Below are positions 6,237-12,158 of a stretch of DNA of 12,158 nucleotides, piece by piece. Within the stretch, counting starts at the first letter, position 1; each line of letters opens with the position of its first letter. Location of the stretch: NCBI GenBank assembly GCA_910584995.1, contig CAJUDW010000046.1, positions 1 through 12,158 on the forward strand, in the 5' to 3' direction. The DNA comes from an uncultured Oscillibacter sp. (GTDB lineage: Bacteria; Bacillota; Clostridia; Oscillospirales; Oscillospiraceae). Made by a program: the position numbers and the translations under genes. The notes below the pieces were generated by a model. The model saw only the letters and a program-made list of their open reading frames with translations. It was not told the origin of the DNA and made no database searches.

Positions 6237-7246
6237 CACGGATGAAATCGGTATTAAAGGCCCGGGAGACTACCAGCTTCATTTTCCTGGCGGCGCTGTT
6301 CCTGCTGGTGGGCGTCATCAACCCCAGCTTTCTGACAATGGGCAACATCAGCGCCTGCTTCAACACCTCTGTTGTCTATACCCTGGTGGCCGTAGGCATG
6401 GCCTTTGCGGTCTTCGTGGGGGAGATTGACGTCTCCGTAGGCTCCAACCTGGGGTTTGTGGCCACTGTGGTAGGCTGCCTCCTGCGGGACGGGGCTAACT
6501 GGGCCTACGCCTTCGGCGTGGGGATTGTCATCGGCGCCCTGGTAGGTCTCTTCAACGGCTGGGGCGTGGCGGTGATGAAAGTGCCCTCCCTGATCTTCAC
6601 TCTGGGAACCAACGGCATTCTCCGGGGCCTGATGTACATCTACACCGGCGGGGCTTGGGTGGAAAACCTGCCCAAATCCTTCAAGGATTTCTCCTCCGTC
6701 ACCCTGATCGGCAGCTTTACCGTTTATTACTGCTGCGCCGTAGCCTTGGTGGCGGGCATCCATATCATCCTCACCCGCACCCGGCGGGGCCGCTACTTCA
6801 TCGCCGTAGGCGACAATGCCGGCGGCGCGGAACTGGTAGGCATTCCGGCGGTACGCACCAAGGTGCTGGCCTACGTGATCTGCGGCGTCCTCAGCGCCGT
6901 GGCAGGCATCATCTTCTGCAGCCGCATCGGCTTTGTCACCTCCGCCAGCGGCAACGGCTACGAGATGAAGGCCGTGGCGGCCTGCGTGCTGGGGGGCATC
7001 AGCCTCTCCGGCGGCGTGGGGTCTGTGATCGGCTCCGCCATCGGCGCGGTCATCATGGCCTCCATCAGCTACCTGCTGGTGTTTATGGGCTTTTCCTCCA
7101 ACTATGATAACGCCATTACCGGCATTATCCTGATTACCATCGTGGTTATCGACGCCCTCATGCAGCGGCGCAGCGCCGTGCGGAACCGGCACGCCCGCCT
7201 GGCCGCCCGGACGGCAGGAGAAGGTGAGGAGGTGTCCGCCAAATGA
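6233..7246 (+). CDS. lsrC: LsrC, AI-2 importer permease subunit
   Basis: A 337-residue, strongly hydrophobic permease of the ribose-type (RbsC/LsrC) family, forming half of the membrane channel with LsrD. The family signature GEIDVSVGS (63-71) lies between predicted helices. Further matches to E. coli LsrC are the NGW…K(V/I)P…TLGT region, YTGGAWVENLP, and GYEMKAVAACVLGGISLSGG, all at the expected places. Eight to ten membrane segments are apparent. ATG at 6233 overlaps the lsrA stop (ATGA), with GGGGGAGG about ten bases upstream; ATG at 6242 is an alternative start. The C-terminal tail (about 315-337) is Arg/Ala-rich and soluble. Confidence 0.93.
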   Translation: MTRMKSVLKARETTSFIFLAALFLLVGVINPSFLTMGNISACFNTSVVYTLVAVGMAFAVFVGEIDVSVGSNLGFVATVVGCLLRDGANWAYAFGVGIVIGALVGLFNGWGVAVMKVPSLIFTLGTNGILRGLMYIYTGGAWVENLPKSFKDFSSVTLIGSFTVYYCCAVALVAGIHIILTRTRRGRYFIAVGDNAGGAELVGIPAVRTKVLAYVICGVLSAVAGIIFCSRIGFVTSASGNGYEMKAVAACVLGGISLSGGVGSVIGSAIGAVIMASISYLLVFMGFSSNYDNAITGIILITIVVIDALMQRRSAVRNRHARLAARTAGEGEEVSAK

Positions 7247-8289
7247 AAACCTGGTTTAACCGTCTCCGCAAGGGGCCCAATTTCAGCTGGAACGCCTTTT
7301 TGGTACTGCTTCTGGTGATGGAGTTCGTCATCTTCGGCTCCGCCAACCAGAAATTCCTCCGGCCTGCCCTCCTGCTCACCAGCGCCAACGATTTCCTGCC
7401 GGTGTGCATGATCTCCATCTTCGTCACCTTTGTCATGATCACCGGCGGCATTGACATCCAGGTCTCCTCCATCGTGGGCCTCACCTCCATTGTGGTAGGC
7501 GTGGCATGGCAGGACTTCGGCCTGAACATCTGGGCCGCTGTGGCCCTGGCGGTCATTGTGGCCGCCCTCTGCGGGGCCCTCTCCGGCTTCTTCATCGCCT
7601 ACTGCGGCGTGCAGGCTATGGTGGTCACCCTTGGCGGCAGCTTCCTGTACTCCGGCCTGGCCCTTCTGGTTTCCACCCTCTCCAGCACGGAAAGCTACCA
7701 GGGCATCAGCGGCTTCCCGGATCCCTTCAAGCAGATCACCAAATACAAACTCTTCGGCGCCGTGCCCCTGCAAATCGTCATTTTCCTGGTGCTGCTGGCG
7801 ATCGCCTATCTTCTGCTGCACCGCACCAAATACGGCCGCCGGGTGTACTTGGTGGGCGTGAACCCCCAGGCAGCCCGGTATTCCGGCGTCAACACCTGCC
7901 GGGTGATTATGAGCACCTACATCTTAAGCGCCGTCAGCGCCGCCGTGGCCGGCGTGGTGATGACCTCTTACCTAGGGACCGCCAAGTCGGATCTGGGCGG
8001 GAACCTGACCATGAACATCATCACCGCCTGCGTGCTGGGCGGCACCCTCTCTACCGGCGGCAAGGGTTCCATCATCGGCACGGGCCTGGCCTCTATCGCC
8101 ATCGGCCTGCTGCGGTTCGGCATGCCCCTCTGCTTCAAGGTGAACACCCAGTATCTGGATATCCCCATCGGCGTGCTGCTGCTGGTTGTGGTGGTAGGCC
8201 GCTCCCTGGCGGGGAACCCGGCAGTCATCGCCAAGTTCGGCAGGCTCCGGGCCGGCCGGAAGGGGAAAAAGGAGCAGGCCGCCGCGTGA
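7243..8289 (+). CDS. lsrD: LsrD, AI-2 importer permease subunit
   Basis: A 348-residue permease, the second membrane half of the AI-2 importer. It carries GGIDIQVSS (68-76), the LsrD version of the family signature (GGIDISFGS in E. coli). YQGISGFPDPF parallels YEGIGGFPMAF in E. coli LsrD, followed by TSYLGTAKSDLGG, CVLGGTLSTGGKGSIIGT and VVVVGRS near the end. About eight to ten hydrophobic segments are present. The start is ATG at 7243, overlapping the lsrC stop (ATGA), with GAGGAGG nine bases upstream, so lsrA, lsrC and lsrD are probably translationally coupled. The C-terminal tail is Lys/Arg-rich and may run along the inner membrane face. Confidence 0.93.
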   Translation: MKTWFNRLRKGPNFSWNAFLVLLLVMEFVIFGSANQKFLRPALLLTSANDFLPVCMISIFVTFVMITGGIDIQVSSIVGLTSIVVGVAWQDFGLNIWAAVALAVIVAALCGALSGFFIAYCGVQAMVVTLGGSFLYSGLALLVSTLSSTESYQGISGFPDPFKQITKYKLFGAVPLQIVIFLVLLAIAYLLLHRTKYGRRVYLVGVNPQAARYSGVNTCRVIMSTYILSAVSAAVAGVVMTSYLGTAKSDLGGNLTMNIITACVLGGTLSTGGKGSIIGTGLASIAIGLLRFGMPLCFKVNTQYLDIPIGVLLLVVVVGRSLAGNPAVIAKFGRLRAGRKGKKEQAAA

Positions 8290-8307
8290 GGCCTGGGGAT
8301 CTTCGTG

Positions 8308-8335
8308 ATATTCCAAGGCGGACGCCTTAGAATAT
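8308..8335 (+). other. Stem-loop between lsrD and lsrB
   Basis: Bases 8308-8320 and 8323-8335 pair over 12 of 13 positions (one C/A mismatch), for example ATATTC with GAATAT and AAGGCG with CGCCTT. It is just upstream of the lsrB ribosome site (GGAGG, 8346-8350). There is no strong T-run, so RNA protection or partial attenuation is likelier than termination. Binding proteins of importers are usually made in excess over permeases, and such hairpins often set that ratio. Confidence 0.55.
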
Positions 8336-8359
8336 AAATTATTTTGGAGGTATGGAATC

Positions 8360-9523
8360 ATGAAGAAACTTTTCGCGCTTGTCCTTGCCCTCTGCATGGT
8401 GCTGGGCCTCGCCGCCTGCGGAGGCGGCAACGACGGCGGCCAGACCAAAGAGCCCGAGCAGCAGACCCAGCCCGATACCAACAAAGCCCCCGATGAGGCC
8501 AAGGAGCCCGAGGCATCCGGTTCCGGATCCGCCGTGGAGGGCATGACCGTTGCCTTCATCCCCAAACTCACCGGCAACGCCTTCTTCGAGGTCGCCAACA
8601 CCGGCGCCCAGTCCTACGCGGAAAACTGGGGCATGACCGTTGAGTACATGGGCGACGCCACTGCTTCCGTAGCCGCCCAGGTGGCCGTCATCAACCAGGC
8701 TGTCGCCACCGGCGTAGACGCCATCTGCATCTCCACTGTAGACGCCGCCGGCGTGTCTGACGCCCTCCAGGCCGCTGCCGCTGCTGGCATCGTGGTCTGC
8801 ACCTGGGACTCCGACGCCAAGGCCGCCGACCGCGCGCTGATGGTCTCCCAGGGCACCCCTGAAGTGCTGGGCCAGATGCTGGTTGACATGTCTGTTGCCG
8901 GCTTGAAGGACCGGGGCATCGATCCCGAGAAGGACGAAGTGAACTACTGCTGGCACTACTCCCAGGCCACCGTCACCGACCAGAACTCCTGGCAGGTGGA
9001 AGGCGAGCGCATCATCGCCGAGAAGTATCCCAACTGGAAGAACGTCCAGCCCGACAACTACTACTCCGAGCAGGACGCCGAGAAGTCCATCACTGTCGGC
9101 GAGGCCGTCCTCTCCGCCCACCCCGACATCGACCTCATCATCTGCAACGACTCCACCGCCCTCCCCGGCCAACTCCAGGCCGCCGAGAACAAGGGCTATG
9201 ACAAGACCAAGGTCACCATCACCGGCTTCGCCACCCCCAACGCCATCAAGGAATACTGCAACCACGGCACCCTGTACAACTGGGGCCTGTGGGACTGCGG
9301 TATCCAGGGCGCCATGGGCTGCTATGTGGCCGCTTACATCGCCGCCGGAAACGACGTGAAGGTGGGCGACAAGATCGACATCCCCGACATCGGCTCCTGC
9401 GAGGTTCTGGCCAACAACTGCCTGAATCCCGACGACGCCACCGGCGACACCAACAACGGCGTTGTCCTGCTGCCTGAGGACGTCATCTTCACCGCTGAGA
9501 ACATGAACGATTACGACTTCTAA
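8360..9523 (+). CDS. lsrB: LsrB, AI-2-binding lipoprotein
   Basis: A 387-residue periplasmic-binding-protein-type receptor, membrane-anchored as a lipoprotein. A hydrophobic signal peptide ends in the lipobox LAAC (Cys20), followed by a Gly/Pro/Glu/Gln linker (21-60). The sugar-binding-type domain starts at VAFIPK (64-69). Comparison with LsrB ligand residues (recalled: K35, D116, D166, Q167, P220, A222) gives K69, D150 in WDSD, D207 and Q208 in TVTDQN, but N263 and S265 in place of Pro and Ala. The ends also match: VVLLPEDVIF…NMNDYDF against IVLLPERVIF…NIGKYDF. ATG is nine bases after GGAGG. It delivers AI-2 to LsrACD. With two pocket changes, a related ligand cannot be excluded. Confidence 0.93.
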   Translation: MKKLFALVLALCMVLGLAACGGGNDGGQTKEPEQQTQPDTNKAPDEAKEPEASGSGSAVEGMTVAFIPKLTGNAFFEVANTGAQSYAENWGMTVEYMGDATASVAAQVAVINQAVATGVDAICISTVDAAGVSDALQAAAAAGIVVCTWDSDAKAADRALMVSQGTPEVLGQMLVDMSVAGLKDRGIDPEKDEVNYCWHYSQATVTDQNSWQVEGERIIAEKYPNWKNVQPDNYYSEQDAEKSITVGEAVLSAHPDIDLIICNDSTALPGQLQAAENKGYDKTKVTITGFATPNAIKEYCNHGTLYNWGLWDCGIQGAMGCYVAAYIAAGNDVKVGDKIDIPDIGSCEVLANNCLNPDDATGDTNNGVVLLPEDVIFTAENMNDYDF

Positions 9524-9557
9524 AAAACGGCACCCCTCTCCGATTGAGAGGCAGGAT

Positions 9558-9655
9558 GGGGCATGGCTGCGGCCATGCCCCGTTCCCGGAGACGCAGCGG
9601 GACGCGCTGCGCCTCCGGGAGCGGATATCCGTTACCTGAGAAGGGGGAATCCCCC
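9558..9655 (+). other. Three successive hairpins between lsrB and lsrF
   Basis: Hairpin 1: GGGGCATGGC (9558-9567) with GCCATGCCCC (9572-9581), a perfect 10-bp stem. Hairpin 2: CCCGGAG and CGCAGCG (9585-9599) with CGCTGCG and CTCCGGG (9605-9619), 14 pairs with one mismatch. Hairpin 3: GGGGG (9643-9647) with CCCCC (9651-9655). None is followed by a T-run. They probably protect the lsrB 3' end or mark an RNA cleavage site, with lsrF expressed at a lower level. Confidence 0.55.
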
Positions 9656-9678
9656 CGGGAAGTTAAGGAGGAATTCAT

Positions 9679-10557
9679 ATGGCTGATTTAGACGGTCTGA
9701 AAGTTTCCAAGGACTACCATGTAGACGTACCCTTTGCCAACCAGACGGGCTTTTTCCTGAAGGGCAGCAACAGCCTGGACTGGGGCATGAAGAGCCATCT
9801 GTCCCGCATTTTCAATCCCAAGAGCGGCAATACGGTGATGTTCGCCTTTGACCACGGCTATTTCATGGGCTCCACCGCCGGGCTGGAGCGGCTGGATCTG
9901 CTGCTGCCCCAGCTGGCCCCCTATGTGGACTGCTTCATGGGCACCCGGGGCGCCCTGCGCACCTGCGTGCCGCCGGAACTGGTGAAGAGCGTGGCCCTGC
10001 GGGTGACCTCCGGCTCCTCCATGCTCCAGGAGGATCTGAGCCATGAGGTGGTGGCGGTGGACATTGAGGACGCCGTCCGCATGAATGCCGACTGCATGGC
10101 CGTCCAAACCTTCATCGGGGCCGGCGGGCAGCTCTCCAGTATTGATAACCTGAGCCGCGTCATCAACGCAGGGATCCGGTACTCCGTCCCCACCATGGGC
10201 GTTTGCGCCGTAGGCAAGGACATGGCGCGGACAGACCGCTTCTTCAAGCTGGCCACCCGGATCATCGCGGAGATGGGCGTCCAGATTGTCAAAAGCTACG
10301 ACTGCGAAAACTTTGAGGAAGTGGCAGCCGCCTGCCCGGTGCCTATCGTGGTGGCAGGCGGCAAAAAGCTGCCGGAAAAGGAGGCCCTGGAACTGGCCTA
10401 CGGTGTCATGCAGAAGGGCGCCCACGGCGTGGATATGGGCCGCAATATCTTCCAGAGCGCCCACCCGGTAGCTATGGCCAAGGCGGTTTCCAAAATCGTC
10501 CATGATGGCTATACCGTGAAGGAAGCCTGGGAGTTGTTTCAGGAGGAGTCCCGCTGA
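9679..10557 (+). CDS. lsrF: LsrF, 3-hydroxy-2,4-pentadione-5-phosphate thiolase
   Basis: A 292-residue cytoplasmic enzyme of the class I (DeoC/FbaB-type) aldolase fold. LsrF takes the isomerised phospho-AI-2 (P-HPD) and transfers its acetyl group to CoA, giving acetyl-CoA and dihydroxyacetone phosphate, which ends the signal. Matches to E. coli LsrF (291 residues): MADLD at the start, LDWGM…LSRIFNPK (33-48), FAFDHGYF (55-62), LATRIIAEMG (191-200), the Schiff-base-type Lys205 in QIVKSY, CPVPIVVAGGKKLPE (219-233) and GVDMGRNIFQS (250-260). The ATG is seven bases after AAGGAGG. It is the last gene before the operon terminator. Its substrate is normally made by LsrG, for which no gene is seen here. 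Confidence 0.96.
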   Translation: MADLDGLKVSKDYHVDVPFANQTGFFLKGSNSLDWGMKSHLSRIFNPKSGNTVMFAFDHGYFMGSTAGLERLDLLLPQLAPYVDCFMGTRGALRTCVPPELVKSVALRVTSGSSMLQEDLSHEVVAVDIEDAVRMNADCMAVQTFIGAGGQLSSIDNLSRVINAGIRYSVPTMGVCAVGKDMARTDRFFKLATRIIAEMGVQIVKSYDCENFEEVAAACPVPIVVAGGKKLPEKEALELAYGVMQKGAHGVDMGRNIFQSAHPVAMAKAVSKIVHDGYTVKEAWELFQEESR

Positions 10558-10573
10558 GTATACGGGATTGTCA

Positions 10574-10606
10574 GGCGGAGAGACGGCCGGTCTCTCCGCC
10601 TTTTTT
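10574..10606 (+). terminator. Strong intrinsic terminator after lsrF
   Basis: GGCGGAGAGAC (10574-10584) pairs perfectly with GTCTCTCCGCC (10590-10600) around a 5-base loop, followed at once by six T residues (10601-10606). It lies 17 bases after the lsrF stop and about ten before the ribosome site of the next gene. Confidence 0.93.
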
Positions 10607-10626
10607 AGGAAAAAGGAGGATGCACA

Positions 10627-11553
10627 ATGATAGTGCAAGTAATCCAGATGGTGCTGCCCATCATCCTGGTGCTGATCCTGGGGACCCAGTGCCGGAGCCG
10701 GGGCTGGATCCGCCCGGAGGGCCTGGCAGGCATCAAGACCGTGGTCAGCGATATCTGCCTGCCGGTGGTGCTGTTCAACGCCTTTTTTACCGCCCAGTAT
10801 TCCGCCGCCGTGGCACTGGTGTTTGCGGCGGTGTTCCTGGGCTTCCTGCTGGCATTGCTGGCAGGCTTCGCCCTCCGGAAAGCCGCGTCGCCCCACGAGA
10901 AATTTTTCCCCCTCCTGCTGACCAGCGCCGAGGGCGGGATGTTGGGCTACGCCCTGTACGGCGTGCTGATGGGCGAGCAGTCCGGCTTCGCCGCGGTGGA
11001 TTTGGGACAGACGGTTTTCGCCTACACGGTCTTTTTAGGGACCCTCTCCTTGACAGACGGCCGGAAACCCTCCGCAAAAGCCCTGGCAAAGAACATGGCC
11101 ACCAACAAGTGCTGCATCGGCATGGCTATGGGCATCCTGCTGGGTGTCTGCGGCGCAGGGCAATGGGTGCTGTCCGGCCCTGCGGGCGGCATTGTCTCCC
11201 AGGCAATCTCCACCGTCACAGCCCCCACTAGCGCCCTGGTGCTGCTGATTGTGGGATATGAATTGGAACTGAATCGGAAGCTGCTCCGGCCAGTGGCGGT
11301 CACGGTGGTGTGCCGCCTGCTGGTGATGGGCGTTCTACTGGCGGCGGTGAGTTTCCTGGTTTTCCATCTGGTGCCCCCCGACCGGAGCCTCCAGATCGCT
11401 CTGATGATCCTCTACGCCCTACCCGCCCCTTTCATCATCCCCCTGTTTGCGGACGTAGGGGAAGAGGGGAAATATATCTCCACCACCCTCTCCGTCCATA
11501 CCCTCTGCACAGTGCTGCTCTTCGCCGCCATCGCGGCCTACAGCCTCTCCTGA
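10627..11553 (+). CDS. AEC-family (auxin efflux carrier type) membrane transporter
   Basis: A 308-residue integral membrane protein with about ten hydrophobic segments (for example 5-20, 38-54, 60-83, 165-180, 197-213, 225-247, 256-273, 288-306). The two-half layout, SDICLPVVLFNAF in the second helix (41-53) and ALPAPFIIPLFAD (264-276) fit the AEC/malonate-carrier family, whose members move organic anions and similar small molecules. The ATG follows GGAGG by seven bases. An ATG at 10620 opens a different, spurious frame. It is 69 bases after lsrF but behind a strong terminator, so it depends on read-through or an unseen promoter. It might move AI-2, DPD or a breakdown product; nothing in the sequence proves this. 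Confidence 0.82.
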   Translation: MIVQVIQMVLPIILVLILGTQCRSRGWIRPEGLAGIKTVVSDICLPVVLFNAFFTAQYSAAVALVFAAVFLGFLLALLAGFALRKAASPHEKFFPLLLTSAEGGMLGYALYGVLMGEQSGFAAVDLGQTVFAYTVFLGTLSLTDGRKPSAKALAKNMATNKCCIGMAMGILLGVCGAGQWVLSGPAGGIVSQAISTVTAPTSALVLLIVGYELELNRKLLRPVAVTVVCRLLVMGVLLAAVSFLVFHLVPPDRSLQIALMILYALPAPFIIPLFADVGEEGKYISTTLSVHTLCTVLLFAAIAAYSLS

Positions 11554-11575
11554 ACGCGGCGCGGGAACGCTCTCC

Positions 11576-11622
11576 TTGCCCTGCCCCGGCATTTCTGCTA
11601 TACTGTGGATATGGAAATCCAC
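11576..11622 (+). promoter_or_regulatory. Promoter of DUF3842 gene with inverted repeat at +1
   Basis: TTGCCC (11576-11581) and TATACT (11599-11604) are 17 bases apart, and TGC just before the -10 makes an extended -10. GTGGAT (11605-11610) and ATCCAC (11617-11622) form an inverted repeat around the expected start (about 11611), which may be an operator or a leader hairpin. Confidence 0.65.
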
Positions 11623-11679
11623 CACATGCGTTTTCAGGCTGTCCTGCCTGGGGCGCCGAGAGAAACGGGAGTTGACTGC

Positions 11680-12096
11680 ATGAATATTCTGATTATTGAC
11701 GCCCAGGGCGGCGGGATTGGCCGCGCCCTGGTATCCGGCGTCCGGCAAGCCCTGCCGGACGCGGTAGTCACCGCAGTGGGCGCAAACAGCGCCGCTGCCA
11801 CTGCCATGCTCAAGGCGGGCGCGCACCACGCAGCCACCGGGGAAAACCCGGTGATTGTAGGCTGCCGGACCGCCGATGTCATCGCTGGCCCCATTGGGAT
11901 TGTGATTGCCGACGCCCTGTTTGGGGAGATTACCCCAGCCATGGCGGCGGCTGTGGGACAAAGCCGCGCCAAACGGGTCCTGATCCCGGCCAGCCACTGT
12001 GGGACGGTTGTGGCCGGTACAGAGAACAAACCTGTGGGCTGGCTGGTGCAGGAGGCGGTCAGGGAAATCGCAGAAATAGGGAAAACGCTGCTTTGA
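11680..12096 (+). CDS. DUF3842 family protein
   Basis: A 138-residue protein of unknown function. It begins MNILIIDAQGGGIGRALVSG, a strand-then-glycine-loop (GGGIG, residues 10-14) like a nucleotide-binding turn. It continues with MLKAGAHHAATGENPVIV, TADVIAGPIGIVIADALFGEITP and AKRVLIPASHCG, which fit the conserved blocks I recall for DUF3842, common in Clostridia. There is no signal peptide or membrane segment. The frame opens earlier at 11605, but that ATG lies at the transcription start. ATG at 11680 has GGGAG eight bases upstream and matches the family N-terminus. With its own promoter it is probably not part of the lsr system. Confidence 0.82.
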   Translation: MNILIIDAQGGGIGRALVSGVRQALPDAVVTAVGANSAAATAMLKAGAHHAATGENPVIVGCRTADVIAGPIGIVIADALFGEITPAMAAAVGQSRAKRVLIPASHCGTVVAGTENKPVGWLVQEAVREIAEIGKTLL

Positions 12097-12113
12097 GCGG
12101 GATATAGTCAAAA

Positions 12114-12132
12114 CCTCCGGCTAAGCCGGAGG
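12114..12132 (-). terminator. Hairpin after DUF3842, possible terminator on the minus strand
   Basis: CCTCCGGC (12114-12121) pairs with GCCGGAGG (12125-12132) around TAA. On the minus strand it is followed by TTTTG, better than on the plus strand, so it may end a leftward gene beyond the window as well as mark the DUF3842 3' end. Confidence 0.5.
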
Positions 12133-12139
12133 CTTGAGT

Positions 12140-12156
12140 AGGCCCTATAAGGGCCT
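12140..12156. repeat. Second stem-loop at right window edge
   Basis: AGGCCC (12140-12145) and GGGCCT (12151-12156) pair around TATAA, eight bases after the preceding hairpin. There is no T-run inside the window; function unknown. Confidence 0.4.
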
Positions 12157-12158
12157 GC

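Noticed and set aside
4605..6239. 544-codon open frame on the minus strand opposite lsrA
   Set aside because: Antisense shadow of a well-supported ATPase gene; its composition is Asp/Gly/His-rich with no domain.
8352..8363. Three-codon ATG-GAA-TCA-TGA overlapping the lsrB start
   Set aside because: It falls between the ribosome site and the true ATG by chance; the spacing favours the lsrB ATG and no regulatory leader peptide can be argued.
10620..11231. 203-codon frame starting at ATG 10620 over the AEC gene
   Set aside because: Out of frame with the hydrophobic AEC protein, Pro/Arg/Gly-rich shadow, with the ATG overlapping the ribosome site.

Overview
The window is a compact locus from a GC-rich Firmicute, most likely a gut-type Clostridia of the Oscillospiraceae (Flavonifractor/Lawsonibacter-like). 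Pointers to this are strong AGGAGG-type ribosome sites, a clostridial-style lipoprotein leader (…LGLAACGG) on the binding protein, GC-rich third codon positions, and a DUF3842 gene. The genus is an inference.

The core is an autoinducer-2 (AI-2) uptake and processing system of the Lsr type, laid out almost as in enteric bacteria. On the minus strand, lsrR (repressor) and lsrK (AI-2 kinase) are followed by two genes for small cupin-fold proteins: a metal-binding-type cupin and a ureidoglycolate-lyase (AllA)-family protein. Divergently on the plus strand run lsrA (ATPase), lsrC and lsrD (permeases), lsrB (lipoprotein receptor) and lsrF (phospho-AI-2 thiolase), closed by a strong intrinsic terminator. 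Expected flow: LsrB captures AI-2 at the cell surface, LsrACD imports it, LsrK phosphorylates it, phospho-AI-2 releases LsrR from the divergent promoter region, and LsrF cleaves the isomerised product. lsrG, which supplies the isomerase step in enteric bacteria, is absent. The two cupin-fold genes are the obvious candidates for that gap.

Right of the terminator are an AEC-family (auxin efflux carrier type) membrane transporter, then a DUF3842 gene with its own good promoter, then two hairpins at the window edge.

The left ~690 bases have no convincing gene. The first ~350 are visibly AT-richer than the rest and hold a boundary hairpin, a perfect 15-bp inverted repeat enclosing a promoter-like sequence, and a bidirectional terminator. 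This may be the edge of a mobile or invertible element, or simply the 3' region of a neighbouring gene cluster.

Comparisons with E. coli Lsr proteins are from memory of those sequences; no alignment or database search was run.
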